Positions 42,396 through 50,970 of a stretch of 64,000 bases of DNA are shown here, one piece after another (the stretch's first letter is position 1; each line of letters begins with the position of its first letter). Under the pieces are notes generated by a model. It saw nothing but the letters and a program-made list of their open reading frames with translations. It did no database searches and was not told the origin of the DNA. The position numbers and the translations under genes were made by a program. The DNA is taken from assembly GCA_965199285.1 (NCBI GenBank), contig OZ240687.1, positions 62,001-126,000 on the forward strand. Direction: 5' to 3'. This DNA comes from CBDDGJ01 sp965199285. GTDB lineage: Bacteria; Pseudomonadota; Alphaproteobacteria; RS24.

Positions 42396-44390
42396 ATGTT
42401 TGAGCAGATTGAGGTTTTACAAATTTATGATGCCAATACATCAGATGCGGCGCATCGTGCGGTGCGCTTGGCGGCGGGTTTATGTGCTAAATCTGGCGCG
42501 ACATTATATAGTTTGAACGAAACGCCGGAACATCTTAGCCAAGGCTTTTATGCGCATGCGGAAACAGTGGTTGATGACCTTGATACGTGGTTAAGTGAGA
42601 CGCGGCCGGGCAAATATCGCTTGGTGATACACGCAACAACACCATCTGCTGCCCCGATTGCGGGCAGTGTAGTGTCGGTTGAAATGGAAGCATGGGAAGG
42701 CGAAGCAACGCTCTACATGGCATCTGGCATTGCCGGGCTTTTGGGTGATCCGCAACATCCGCCGATTGTTCCTGTCGCAGGGCATAGTGCGGCGCATGTT
42801 ATCGGCTATGCCATCTATTGCGCGGCGGTGGGTCTTGCGATTAAGTTGTGCCGTGGGCATGGAGATGAGACAGCGCTTGTCAATGGGGCAGGGGTACTCA
42901 GTTGGATTAATTGGAAATCAGCGATTGCGGCTGAGCTTGGTCTTGTCACCAAGCGCGAAGGGGCGCAAGCTGAATGGCCAATCCTAAAATGTAAAGATGG
43001 CTATGCTGCTTTTTTATTTCAGGAGCGGGATTGGCAACAGATTGTTAAATTGATTGGAAACCCTCAGCTAAAGGATAAGAAATTTGCGAGCTTTGCTGCC
43101 CGGGCGGAGTATCGGCAAGAGTATATGAATATTATCAGCGCCTGGTGTGAGAGCAAAACCAAATCTGAATTAATGCAGTGTTTTTTGGAATATGAAATTC
43201 CGGGCGCGCCGGTGTTAACACTGGATGATCTTTATACCGACCCTTTGCTGAACCATCGTCAGTCATTTCGGAAGCAAGATAATATGCAGCTTATTCAACC
43301 TGCTGAGCGTATCTTACGTGCAGAGGATACAAGTGAGGTGCGTTCTCTGGATAATGATAAAAACACTTTGCCACTTGCCGGATTTCGGGTTCTCGATTTA
43401 GGGATTATCACAGCCGGTGCTGGTGTATCTGCTTTGCTTGCAGATATGGGGGCTGAGGTGCTGAAAATTGAATCGCATGACTATCCAGACCCGTTCCGCA
43501 TCTGGCCGGGGGCGGGGTCTAAAAATGGAACTGAGTCACCGGTCTTTAAGTCGAATAATCGCAATAAACGAGGCATTGCGCTCGATTTGAAAACCACCAA
43601 AGGGCGTGATGCTTTTTTTGCGCTTGCAAAAAATGCTGATATTGTGGTTGAAAACTTCCGGCGGGGGGTTTTACAGCGTTTAGGCATTCACTTTGATGCC
43701 TTAAAAGCGGTGAATCCGAGTATTCTGATGGCTTCGGTTTCTGGGCAAGGGGCTGATGGACCAGGCGCGTGGCATACGACATTCGGCTCTACATTGGAGG
43801 CAAGTGCGGGCTATGCGTCACTCGTGCATTATGGTGATGGGGCACCGTTTGTTTCGGGACGTAATCTTAATTTCCCCGACCAGGTGATTTGTCTTTATGG
43901 CGCGGCGGTGATTGCCCAGCATGCTTATGATTGTCGGGTTAAGGGCGTTGGCAAATATATTGATGTCGCACAGCGTGATGCAACGATTTATCTATTGGGT
44001 GACTTACTGGCACAACAAGATTGCCCACCAGGCAAATTCTTTTCCGGTATTTTTACAAGTAAGGATGGTGTGTTTGTCGCGATTTCTATACCGGCGGATA
44101 TGTTACCGGCAGATGATATGACGGCTTGGACGCGCAACCAAACGGCTAAAGAGCTTAGGGGTGCGTGCCATGATTTAGGTGGTGGCGCTTGCGCGGAAGG
44201 GGATGGGAATACTATCCTTAAGCAGCAATCCTTTTGGGATAATGGCGTTTGGACAAAAAGCCCGGCTGGTTTTTCTGTGAAAGGCTTTCCATTTCAATAT
44301 CAAAATAGCCCGATGACAATTTCTTGCGAGGCGCCAGAAGTTGGTGCAGATAATTCTGTCTTTTTAAGCGATCATAAAAGGGCTGAATAA
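42396..44390 (+). CDS. Class III CoA-transferase, two-domain fusion (CaiB/BaiF family)
   Basis: 664-aa protein made of two CaiB/BaiF-like halves. The second half (from about residue 325) has the clear signature RVLDLGIITAGAGVSALLADMGAEVLKIES, then NNRNKRGIALDLK and ADIVVENFRRGVLQRLG, and FGSTLEASAGYASL. The first half keeps MASGIAGLLGDPQ and GHSAAHVIGYAIYCAAVGL but has a divergent N-terminus, so it may be a pseudo-half. Family members move CoA between carboxylic acids; single-domain members dimerise as interlocked rings, and a fusion would tie two together. Substrate unknown; the GST/HxlR/SDR neighbours hint at an inducible catabolic role. Confidence 0.82.
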   Translation: MFEQIEVLQIYDANTSDAAHRAVRLAAGLCAKSGATLYSLNETPEHLSQGFYAHAETVVDDLDTWLSETRPGKYRLVIHATTPSAAPIAGSVVSVEMEAWEGEATLYMASGIAGLLGDPQHPPIVPVAGHSAAHVIGYAIYCAAVGLAIKLCRGHGDETALVNGAGVLSWINWKSAIAAELGLVTKREGAQAEWPILKCKDGYAAFLFQERDWQQIVKLIGNPQLKDKKFASFAARAEYRQEYMNIISAWCESKTKSELMQCFLEYEIPGAPVLTLDDLYTDPLLNHRQSFRKQDNMQLIQPAERILRAEDTSEVRSLDNDKNTLPLAGFRVLDLGIITAGAGVSALLADMGAEVLKIESHDYPDPFRIWPGAGSKNGTESPVFKSNNRNKRGIALDLKTTKGRDAFFALAKNADIVVENFRRGVLQRLGIHFDALKAVNPSILMASVSGQGADGPGAWHTTFGSTLEASAGYASLVHYGDGAPFVSGRNLNFPDQVICLYGAAVIAQHAYDCRVKGVGKYIDVAQRDATIYLLGDLLAQQDCPPGKFFSGIFTSKDGVFVAISIPADMLPADDMTAWTRNQTAKELRGACHDLGGGACAEGDGNTILKQQSFWDNGVWTKSPAGFSVKGFPFQYQNSPMTISCEAPEVGADNSVFLSDHKRAE

Positions 44391-44471
44391 GACGCGCAAA
44401 TGATTGCATTCTTTATGGCGGGCTGCTATAGAGATGCTGCTTTTACCAGATAAATAGCTACGAGATAAAAA

Positions 44472-44555
44472 GCGGGTGTGGCGGAATTGGTAGACGCGCC
44501 AGATTTAGGTTCTGGTGTCTTTGACGTGGGGGTTCAAGTCCCTCCACCCGCACCA
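44472..44555 (+). tRNA. tRNA-Leu (anticodon TAG)
   Basis: 84-nt class II tRNA with encoded CCA: acceptor GCGGGTG pairs with CACCCGC, D arm GGCGGAATTGGTAGACGC, anticodon stem CCAGA/TCTGG around TTTAGGT (anticodon TAG), a short variable arm TGTCTTTGACGT, and T arm GGGGGTTCAAGTCCCTC. Its final ACCA begins a 17-bp tandem duplication. Confidence 0.98.
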
Positions 44556-44585
44556 TTTATCAGCGAAAACCATTTATCAGCTAAG
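44552..44585 (+). repeat. 17-bp tandem duplication starting at the tRNA-Leu 3' end
   Basis: Units 44552–44568 (ACCATTTATCAGCGAAA) and 44569–44585 (ACCATTTATCAGCTAAG) agree at about 14 of 17 positions. As at tRNA-Arg, the duplicated unit starts with the CCA end of the tRNA. Confidence 0.8.
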
Positions 44586-44608
44586 ATATGAGTTATGAGT
44601 GAGGTCGC

Positions 44609-46450
44609 ATGCCGAAATTAAGATCAAACACCACCACACATGGCCGCAATATGGCGGGCGCACGCGGGCTATGGCGCGCCACGGGCATGAAGGATGGGGA
44701 TTTTGGCAAGCCGATTATTGCGGTTTGTAATTCCTTCACGCAATTTGTACCAGGCCATGTACATTTACAAAATTTGGGGCAGCTTGTGGCGCGGGAGATT
44801 GAAGCGGCTGGCGGGGTTGCCAAAGAGTTTAATACAATCGCGGTTGATGATGGAATTGCGATGGGGCATGATGGCATGCTCTATAGTCTGCCGTCGCGGG
44901 ATATTATTGCCGATAGTGTTGAATATATGGTCAATGCGCATTGTGCCGATGCGATGGTGTGCATTTCAAATTGCGATAAGATTACCCCAGGCATGTTGAT
45001 GGCGACAATGCGCTTAAACATTCCGACCATATTTGTATCGGGTGGACCGATGGAAGCTGGTAAGGTGAAATGGGATGATCAGGAACAAAAGCTCGATTTG
45101 GTGGATGCGATGGTGGCGGCGGCCGACCCGTCCATATCGGATGAAAAAGTCGGCATTATTGAACGCTCCGCCTGCCCGACTTGCGGCTCTTGTTCAGGCA
45201 TGTTCACTGCCAATTCAATGAATTGCTTAACCGAAGCGATCGGCTTATCGCTACCGGGTAATGGCTCATTACTGGCAACCCATGCGGCGCGGGAGACTTT
45301 GTTTAAGCAGGCAGGTCAGCAGATTGTGGCACTCGCAAAACGCTGGTATGAGGATGATGATGCCTCTGCCCTGCCGCGTTCCATCGCCTGCTTTGAGGCA
45401 TTTGAAAATGCGATGGTGGTTGATATTGCGATGGGCGGCTCAACCAATACAGTGTTGCATTTATTGGCGGCCGCGCATGAAGCGGGGGTGGATTTTACAA
45501 TGGCAGATATTGACCGCCTCTCCCGCAATGTACCCTGCTTATGTAAAGTCGCCCCAGCGATTGCCAATGTACATATGGAAGATGTGCATCGGGCGGGTGG
45601 CATTATGGCGATTTTGGGTGAGCTTAGCCGCGCCGGGCTTATTCATGAAAATCTACCGACCGTGCATAGTGACAGTATTGGCGCGGCGATTAAAAAATGG
45701 GATATTGCCGATAACCCTTCTGATGAGGTGCAGCAATTTTATCGCGCTGCACCGGGGGGCGTGCCAACCCAAACAGCCTTTAGTCAGGAACGCCATTATG
45801 ATGCGCTTGATAGTGACCGTGAGGCGGGCTGTATTCGCAATCATCAAAATGCCTATAGTCAAGATGGCGGGCTGGCGGTTTTATATGGCAATCTTGCTGA
45901 AGATGGCTGTATTGTCAAAACCGCGGCGGTGGCGGCAGAGATTATGCAATTCACCGGCCGCGCGAAAGTGTTTGAAAGTCAAGATGATGCGGTGGACGGG
46001 ATTTTGAAAGGCGGGGTGGAAGCGGGTGATATTGTGCTTATTCGCTATGAAGGGCCACGCGGCGGGCCGGGGATGCAGGAAATGCTCTATCCGACCAGCT
46101 ATTTGAAATCGCGTCGGCTTGACCGCGATTGCGCGCTGGTCACAGATGGCCGCTTTTCGGGCGGAACCTCTGGTCTTTCAATCGGGCATGTTTCGCCAGA
46201 AGCCGCTGCGGGCGGGCTTATCGCTTTGGTTGAAGAGGGGGATGAAATTATCATTGATATTAGCGCCCGTTCCATCCATCTAAATGTGGCAGATGAGGTG
46301 CTAGACGAAAGGCGCAAGGCGATGCAGCAATCACCGCAATCATGGCAGCCAAAAACAGACCGCCCGCGCCAGGTCTCAACCGCGCTTAAAGCCTATGCCC
46401 GGTTTACGACCAGCGCGGCGCGCGGTGCTGTCCGCGATTTGGATCAATAG
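44609..46450 (+). CDS. ilvD: Dihydroxy-acid dehydratase
   Basis: Iron-sulfur dehydratase giving 2-oxoisovalerate and 2-oxo-3-methylvalerate in valine and isoleucine synthesis. Cluster and metal ligands: Cys in VCNSFTQFVPGH near residue 49, Cys in ISNCDKITPGM near 122, and CPTCGSCSGMFTANSMNC near 190–210. GRFSGGTSGLSIGHVSPEAA near 515 is the C-terminal signature. 613 aa matches the E. coli-type enzyme. The GTGAGGTC site precedes the ATG. No other ilv gene is in the window; it stands alone after tRNA-Leu. Confidence 0.97.
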   Translation: MPKLRSNTTTHGRNMAGARGLWRATGMKDGDFGKPIIAVCNSFTQFVPGHVHLQNLGQLVAREIEAAGGVAKEFNTIAVDDGIAMGHDGMLYSLPSRDIIADSVEYMVNAHCADAMVCISNCDKITPGMLMATMRLNIPTIFVSGGPMEAGKVKWDDQEQKLDLVDAMVAAADPSISDEKVGIIERSACPTCGSCSGMFTANSMNCLTEAIGLSLPGNGSLLATHAARETLFKQAGQQIVALAKRWYEDDDASALPRSIACFEAFENAMVVDIAMGGSTNTVLHLLAAAHEAGVDFTMADIDRLSRNVPCLCKVAPAIANVHMEDVHRAGGIMAILGELSRAGLIHENLPTVHSDSIGAAIKKWDIADNPSDEVQQFYRAAPGGVPTQTAFSQERHYDALDSDREAGCIRNHQNAYSQDGGLAVLYGNLAEDGCIVKTAAVAAEIMQFTGRAKVFESQDDAVDGILKGGVEAGDIVLIRYEGPRGGPGMQEMLYPTSYLKSRRLDRDCALVTDGRFSGGTSGLSIGHVSPEAAAGGLIALVEEGDEIIIDISARSIHLNVADEVLDERRKAMQQSPQSWQPKTDRPRQVSTALKAYARFTTSAARGAVRDLDQ

Positions 46451-46470
46451 GTTTCGCGGCAAATCCAGCA

Positions 46471-47463
46471 ATGATACGCATTGCCATTATCGGGGCGGGG
46501 ATGACAGGCTTAAGCCTTGCCCATTTTTTGCAAGATAAGGCAGACATTGTAATTTTTGAAAAATCAAGAGGGTATGGCGGCAGAATGGCAAGCCGTGTGA
46601 GTGACCGAAGCGCCGCCCCTTATATGTTCGATCATGGGGCGCAATTTTTTTATGCCAAAACGGAGGCGTTTCAATCCTTCCTAAAACCGCTTATTGAAGA
46701 TAATATTGTCGATATATGGCGACCGCGGTTTGCTGAAATGAAGCGCGATAAAATAATCGAGCAGCGCGTTTGGGGCGATGATAATCCGCATTATGTGGGG
46801 GTTCCGGGGATGAACGCAATCGGCAAATATATGGCGCAAAATTTTGATATTCTCTGTGAGACCAAAATCGAAAATACCATTAAAAAGAAAACATGGCAGC
46901 TTACCGATCAGCATGGTGAGACTTATGACGGGTTTGATTGGGTTATCTCGACCCTGCCAGCCGCGCAAGCGGCCGCGCTTTTGCCATCGGCATTTTCACA
47001 TTACCAGCAGATTGCCGATAAAAAAATGAGCGGTTGTTTTTCACTCATGCTGGGATTTGATACCCCCTTATCCCTCCCCTTTGATGCCGCTCTTGTGCAT
47101 GATGCGGATATTAGCTGGATATCGGTTAATAGTTCGAAACCAAACCGGGGTGATGCTTTTACGCTGCTCGTCCATTCCACCAATAAATGGGCAGATGTGC
47201 ATTTGGATGATGACCGACACATGGTGATAGAGGCTTTATGCGATGAAGCGTCTCACATTATTGGCGAAGATGTGCGCGCCGCCGCTCATATAGATGTGCA
47301 TGGCTGGCGCTATGCCAATATCGCAAAACAGCCCTACCAGCCGCCGCTTATTGATCCGGCATTAAAACTGGCAGCGGGTGGCGATTGGTGTATTCAAGGG
47401 CGAATCGAATCTGCATTTCTGAACGCGATGGCGCTGGCAGAGGCAATCAATGCGGTTTTGTAA
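46471..47463 (+). CDS. Renalase-like FAD/NAD(P)-dependent oxidoreductase
   Basis: 330-aa flavoprotein of the renalase/amine-oxidase-like group (COG3380). The FAD dinucleotide motif IAIIGAGMTGLSLAHFL opens the protein, followed by FEKSRGYGGRMASR near residue 30, MFDHGAQFF near 53 and DWVISTLPAAQAAALL near 155; the C-terminal WCIQGRIESAFLNAMALAEAI is the usual FAD-binding end. Bacterial renalases oxidise misfolded dihydro-NAD(P) isomers, and a similar cleaning role is possible here. It starts 20 bp after ilvD and may be co-transcribed. Confidence 0.82.
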   Translation: MIRIAIIGAGMTGLSLAHFLQDKADIVIFEKSRGYGGRMASRVSDRSAAPYMFDHGAQFFYAKTEAFQSFLKPLIEDNIVDIWRPRFAEMKRDKIIEQRVWGDDNPHYVGVPGMNAIGKYMAQNFDILCETKIENTIKKKTWQLTDQHGETYDGFDWVISTLPAAQAAALLPSAFSHYQQIADKKMSGCFSLMLGFDTPLSLPFDAALVHDADISWISVNSSKPNRGDAFTLLVHSTNKWADVHLDDDRHMVIEALCDEASHIIGEDVRAAAHIDVHGWRYANIAKQPYQPPLIDPALKLAAGGDWCIQGRIESAFLNAMALAEAINAVL

Positions 47464-47670
47464 CCTCGCAATCACACTGTCATATTAATGTCTTAATTTT
47501 ATGATTAGAACGTTATTCACAATTAACCGACTCATGGTTCAGTTTTTTTTTCTGATGAGAAGACTTGAAATCAACTTGAAAAAATGCCATCAAATAGGCG
47601 GGGGAAGATAAATAAGGCAAATCTGCTAATATCTTCCTTTTTTATTGGGGTTAACTGATAACTGTTTGCT

Positions 47671-47702
47671 ATTAAATATGACACATATTAAATATGGTAC
47701 AT
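47671..47702 (+). repeat. 16-bp direct repeat upstream of the TonB2-type operon
   Basis: ATTAAATATGACACAT (47671–47686) and ATTAAATATGGTACAT (47687–47702) are adjacent copies with two differences. The 281-bp gap before the DUF3450 gene must hold the operon promoter, so these copies could be a regulator site. They do not look like a Fur box. Confidence 0.6.
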
Positions 47703-47744
47703 ATAGATTATAAGCAAATATCAATTATGAACAGGAAGACAGGG

Positions 47745-48557
47745 ATGAAAGATAATTACGCCACACTAAACTATATGACGCTAAAATATAGGGCATTAAA
47801 ATATATGACCGGAATTGTGGCAGTATATGCCGTTTTTACATTTATATTTTCGACATTTGTAAATGCACAACAATTACAAGATGTGACAGAAATTGCGCAA
47901 AGCGCTGTAAAAGAGGGGGCGCAATCGCAAGACCGGGTTGATAGGCTGGACGATGAAATTGACCAGCTTACCCGCGAATATAAAGCCGCGCTTATTCAAC
48001 TACGCCAGCTGCGCGAATATAATGCGCTGCGCGAACGCTTAATCACTGAGCAAGAAGATAAAATGGTTGATATTCGGGCACAAATCGAAAAAGCAACCAA
48101 TATTGATCGTGAGATTGTGCCGCATATGTTTGCGATGATCGATGCTTTGGAACAATTTGTTGCGCTTGATGTGCCCTTCCTTATTGAAGAGCGTAAGGCA
48201 CGGGTCACGCGTTTGAAAGAGCTGATGGAAAATGCCGATGTCTCGCAATCAGAGCGCTATCGCAAAATCCTTGAGGCTTATGAAATTGAAAATGAATATG
48301 GGCGGACAATCGAGGTTTATGAAGATCTGCGCGAGGTTGATGGTGAAGACCGTACGGTAACCTATTTACGCATAGGGCGGGTTGCGTTTATTTACCAAAC
48401 CCTTGATGGAGAAGAAAGCGGGGTCTGGTCACAAGATGAACGCGCCTTTGTTGATCTCGATGGTGATTTTGATAGTGAAATTCGCAAAGCCTTGCGGATT
48501 GCGAAACAACAAGCCGCGCCTGACCTGATGGTTGTGCCGGTTATGGTTAAGGAATAA
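47745..48557 (+). CDS. DUF3450 family exported coiled-coil protein
   Basis: First gene of the TonB2-type operon. An export signal (TGIVAVYAVFTFIFSTFVNAQQ) is followed by a long coiled coil (about residues 50–150) with the charged pattern RVDRLDDEIDQLTREYKAALIQLRQLREYNALRERL, here longer than I may quote in one motif, and a beta-rich C-terminal part (TVTYLRIGRVAFIYQTLDGE). DUF3450 proteins accompany TtpC-type energising complexes. The start is uncertain: ATG at 47727, 47745, 47775 and 47805 are in frame; 47745 has an AGGAAGACAGGG site, while 47805 would begin right at the signal peptide and skip a 15-bp triplication. Confidence 0.82.
   Translation: MKDNYATLNYMTLKYRALKYMTGIVAVYAVFTFIFSTFVNAQQLQDVTEIAQSAVKEGAQSQDRVDRLDDEIDQLTREYKAALIQLRQLREYNALRERLITEQEDKMVDIRAQIEKATNIDREIVPHMFAMIDALEQFVALDVPFLIEERKARVTRLKELMENADVSQSERYRKILEAYEIENEYGRTIEVYEDLREVDGEDRTVTYLRIGRVAFIYQTLDGEESGVWSQDERAFVDLDGDFDSEIRKALRIAKQQAAPDLMVVPVMVKE
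47763..47807 (+). repeat. 15-bp tandem triplication in the DUF3450 N-terminus
   Basis: Units 47763–47777, 47778–47792 and 47793–47807 (for example ACACTAAACTATATG and GCATTAAAATATATG) encode the repeated peptide TLNYM-TLKYR-ALKYM ahead of the signal peptide. Frame is kept. It either lengthens the leader or marks untranslated DNA if the true start is the ATG at 47805. Confidence 0.75.
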
Positions 48558-48568
48558 GGGAGAGACTT

Positions 48569-49963
48569 ATGAAAATCATGAACAAAACAATTTTATCTCT
48601 TATTTTAGCTATTTTTATGGCCGCCCCTTTTATGGTTACGTCTGTACAGGCGCAAGAGGCGGCAAGCGCAAAACCCGATGCCGATGCGGTGACATTGCAA
48701 GAATTATTGGATCGGGTAAAACAAGGCCGCGCGCGTGATAATTCAGAATTTCGCAAGCGTGAGCAGGAGTTTCGCGCTAACCGCAATCGCCAAAAAACAT
48801 TGCTTACCAATACACAAAAGGCGATTGCTCGTGAAGAGGCACGCTCAGAAAGGCTAGAAAAAACATTTAACGAGAATGAATTAAAGCTGGCTGAATTAGA
48901 AGGCCTATTGGCGGAACGACTTGGTGTGTTTGGCGAGCTGTTTGGTATTGTCCGGCAAGTGGCGGGCGAAACCAAAGCGCAACTTGAAGAAAGCATGACA
49001 TCGGGAGAGCTAAAAGGGCGTAGTGAACCTTTGGAAGTTCTTGCCAAATCCAAAGGCTTACCAGAGATCAGCCAGCTTGAGATTTTGTGGTCAAGCCTCA
49101 CCGAAGAAATGATCGCACAAGGCCAAGTGAAACGCTTTGCTGGTGAGGTGATTGACCTTGATGGGAAAATTCGGGAAGATGAAATCTTACGGGTTGGTCC
49201 CTTTACCGCTTTGAATGAAAATGGCTTTGTCCGCTATGCGGGCGATGGTCGCTATGCTGATTTGGAACGCCAACCGGCAACTGTTTTTGTCGATGCGGGC
49301 GAGGATTTGTTTGATGAAGATAATAATGTTATCACAACCGGTGTGGTTGATCCCTCCCGCGGGGCGATATTAAACCTCGCCTTACAGCTTCCCACGCTTG
49401 GCGAGCGGATTAATCAGGGCGGCTATATTGGCTATCTTATTATTCTGTTAGGGATTGTCGGCGTTTTATACGCGCTTGTGCGTATTTTCCAACTCTATGG
49501 AATCAACCGCATTGTTAAGCAACAGCTTGCAAAAGGTGATGCGAGCGATAATCCAGACACGCCTTTGGGGCGTATTTGGGCGGCTTATATGTCAAACCAA
49601 TCATCTGATGTTGAAGCGCTTGAGTTGAAACTGGATGATGCCATTCTAAAAGAACTACCAGCGCTTGAAAAAGGGCTGGCAATGTTAAAACTGATCGCTG
49701 GTGTTGCGCCGCTTATGGGGTTGCTCGGCACGGTAACCGGTATGATTATCACTTTCCAAGCGATTACGCTTTATGGAACTGGTGATCCAAAATTGATGGC
49801 GGGCGGTATTTCACAAGCCTTGATCACAACTGTTTTGGGGCTGGTGGTTGCGATCCCTGTTTTGCTTTTACATGCGGTTGCGTCGTCCCGTTCGAAAGAA
49901 GTTGTGCAAATTCTTGAAGAGCAAGCGGCTGGTTTAATTGCCCGCCGGGCTGAACAAAAATAG
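48569..49963 (+). CDS. TtpC-like MotA/TolQ/ExbB family protein
   Basis: 464-aa inner-membrane protein with a signal-like N-terminus (FMAAPFMVTSVQAQ), a long periplasmic coiled-coil region rich in E, R and L, one membrane helix near residue 285, and a C-terminal proton-channel domain of the MotA/TolQ/ExbB type: LKLIAGVAPLMGLLGTVTGM near 375 and ITTVLGLVVAIPVLLLH near 430. This architecture is the TtpC component that TonB2 systems of Vibrio and relatives need in addition to ExbB2–ExbD2. An AAGGGAGAG site precedes the ATG. A 16-bp duplication spans its stop codon. Confidence 0.9.
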   Translation: MKIMNKTILSLILAIFMAAPFMVTSVQAQEAASAKPDADAVTLQELLDRVKQGRARDNSEFRKREQEFRANRNRQKTLLTNTQKAIAREEARSERLEKTFNENELKLAELEGLLAERLGVFGELFGIVRQVAGETKAQLEESMTSGELKGRSEPLEVLAKSKGLPEISQLEILWSSLTEEMIAQGQVKRFAGEVIDLDGKIREDEILRVGPFTALNENGFVRYAGDGRYADLERQPATVFVDAGEDLFDEDNNVITTGVVDPSRGAILNLALQLPTLGERINQGGYIGYLIILLGIVGVLYALVRIFQLYGINRIVKQQLAKGDASDNPDTPLGRIWAAYMSNQSSDVEALELKLDDAILKELPALEKGLAMLKLIAGVAPLMGLLGTVTGMIITFQAITLYGTGDPKLMAGGISQALITTVLGLVVAIPVLLLHAVASSRSKEVVQILEEQAAGLIARRAEQK

Positions 49964-49978
49964 GGCTGAACAAAAATA
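49947..49978 (+). repeat. 16-bp perfect tandem duplication across a stop codon
   Basis: Units 49947–49962 and 49963–49978 (GGGCTGAACAAAAATA) are identical. The first holds the last codons and most of the TAG stop of the TtpC-like gene; the second repeats them in the intergenic gap before exbB. Confidence 0.95.
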
Positions 49979-49998
49979 GGAAATAAAAGAGAATTTAT

Positions 49999-50553
49999 AT
50001 GGAATTTTCCGAAATAATCTTTATGTTTCTAAATCCGTTTGAGGCATTGCGCGGAGTGCGTAGTTTTCTCGAAATGGGTGGCGATGTGCTGGTTGCGATT
50101 ATGTTTGCTACATTTCTGCTCTGGGGACTGATATATGAGCGGTTTAGCTTTTTTCGGAATGATTTTAAGATATTATCTGAAAACGCGGTGACTGAATGGA
50201 ATGGGCGATCTGAGCATAAAAGCTGGTATGCGCATCAAATTCGAACACAATTAGTAAGTCAAGCACGGCTAAGTGCGCAACATAATCTCATCTATATAAA
50301 AGTGCTAGTGGCGCTCGCGCCCTTTTTGGGGTTGCTCGGAACCGTGACCGGCATGGTTGAGGTGTTTGATGTGATGGCGGTGACCGGCTCTGGTAATGCG
50401 CGGGCAATGGCGGCGGGCATTTCAAAAGCAACCTTGCCGACGATGGCGGGACTGGTGACAGCACTTTCTGGCTTGTTCTTTATTGATCGGTTAGACCGCC
50501 GCGCTACCAATGAAGTTCAAAAATTAGAAGATAAATTGCTATTAGCTGATTAA
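49999..50553 (+). CDS. exbB: ExbB-type biopolymer transport protein
   Basis: 184-aa proton-channel protein of the TonB energising complex. Three membrane helices: about residues 27–45, 97–120 and 135–160. The channel segment ALAPFLGLLGTVTGMVEVFD and SKATLPTMAGLVTALSGLFF are diagnostic. It is the short ExbB2 form with no periplasmic N-terminal domain. It lies 35 bp after the TtpC-like gene and 14 bp before exbD, so the energising proteins are made together. Confidence 0.93.
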   Translation: MEFSEIIFMFLNPFEALRGVRSFLEMGGDVLVAIMFATFLLWGLIYERFSFFRNDFKILSENAVTEWNGRSEHKSWYAHQIRTQLVSQARLSAQHNLIYIKVLVALAPFLGLLGTVTGMVEVFDVMAVTGSGNARAMAAGISKATLPTMAGLVTALSGLFFIDRLDRRATNEVQKLEDKLLLAD

Positions 50554-50567
50554 AAGAAGAGGATCAC

Positions 50568-50969
50568 ATGAGACGACGACATGCAAAAGCAGATGAGGCT
50601 TCAGATATTGATATAACACCAATGCTTGACATTGTGTTTATCATGCTCATCTTTTTTATTGTGACCGCCACTTTTGTTAAAGAAAGTGGAATTGATGTCA
50701 CCCGCCCTGATGCTGAAACAGCCGTTAAGCAATCGCGCGTTGGCATATTAATCGCGATTACAGACCAAAACGAGGTATGGATTAACCGGCGGCAAGTTGA
50801 TCTGGCGGCGGTGCGCTCAAATGTCGAGCGGCTGCATGCGGAAAACCCGCAAGGCGGCGCGGTCATTCAGGCCGATAAGGGCGCGCAAACCGGTACTTTG
50901 GTTGAGATTATGGATCAGGTTCGGCTTGCTGGCGTTGGTTCTATCTCAATTGCGGCAGAAGAGAAATAA
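50568..50969 (+). CDS. exbD: ExbD-type biopolymer transport protein
   Basis: 133-aa single-span protein that pairs with ExbB. The membrane helix has the protonatable aspartate in the sequence DIDITPMLDIVFIMLIFFIV (residues about 15–35), and the periplasmic domain includes VWINRRQVDL and AVIQADKGAQTGTLVEIMDQVRLAG. All family features are intact. The stop is 1 bp before tonB. Confidence 0.94.
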   Translation: MRRRHAKADEASDIDITPMLDIVFIMLIFFIVTATFVKESGIDVTRPDAETAVKQSRVGILIAITDQNEVWINRRQVDLAAVRSNVERLHAENPQGGAVIQADKGAQTGTLVEIMDQVRLAGVGSISIAAEEK

Positions 50970-50970
50970 T

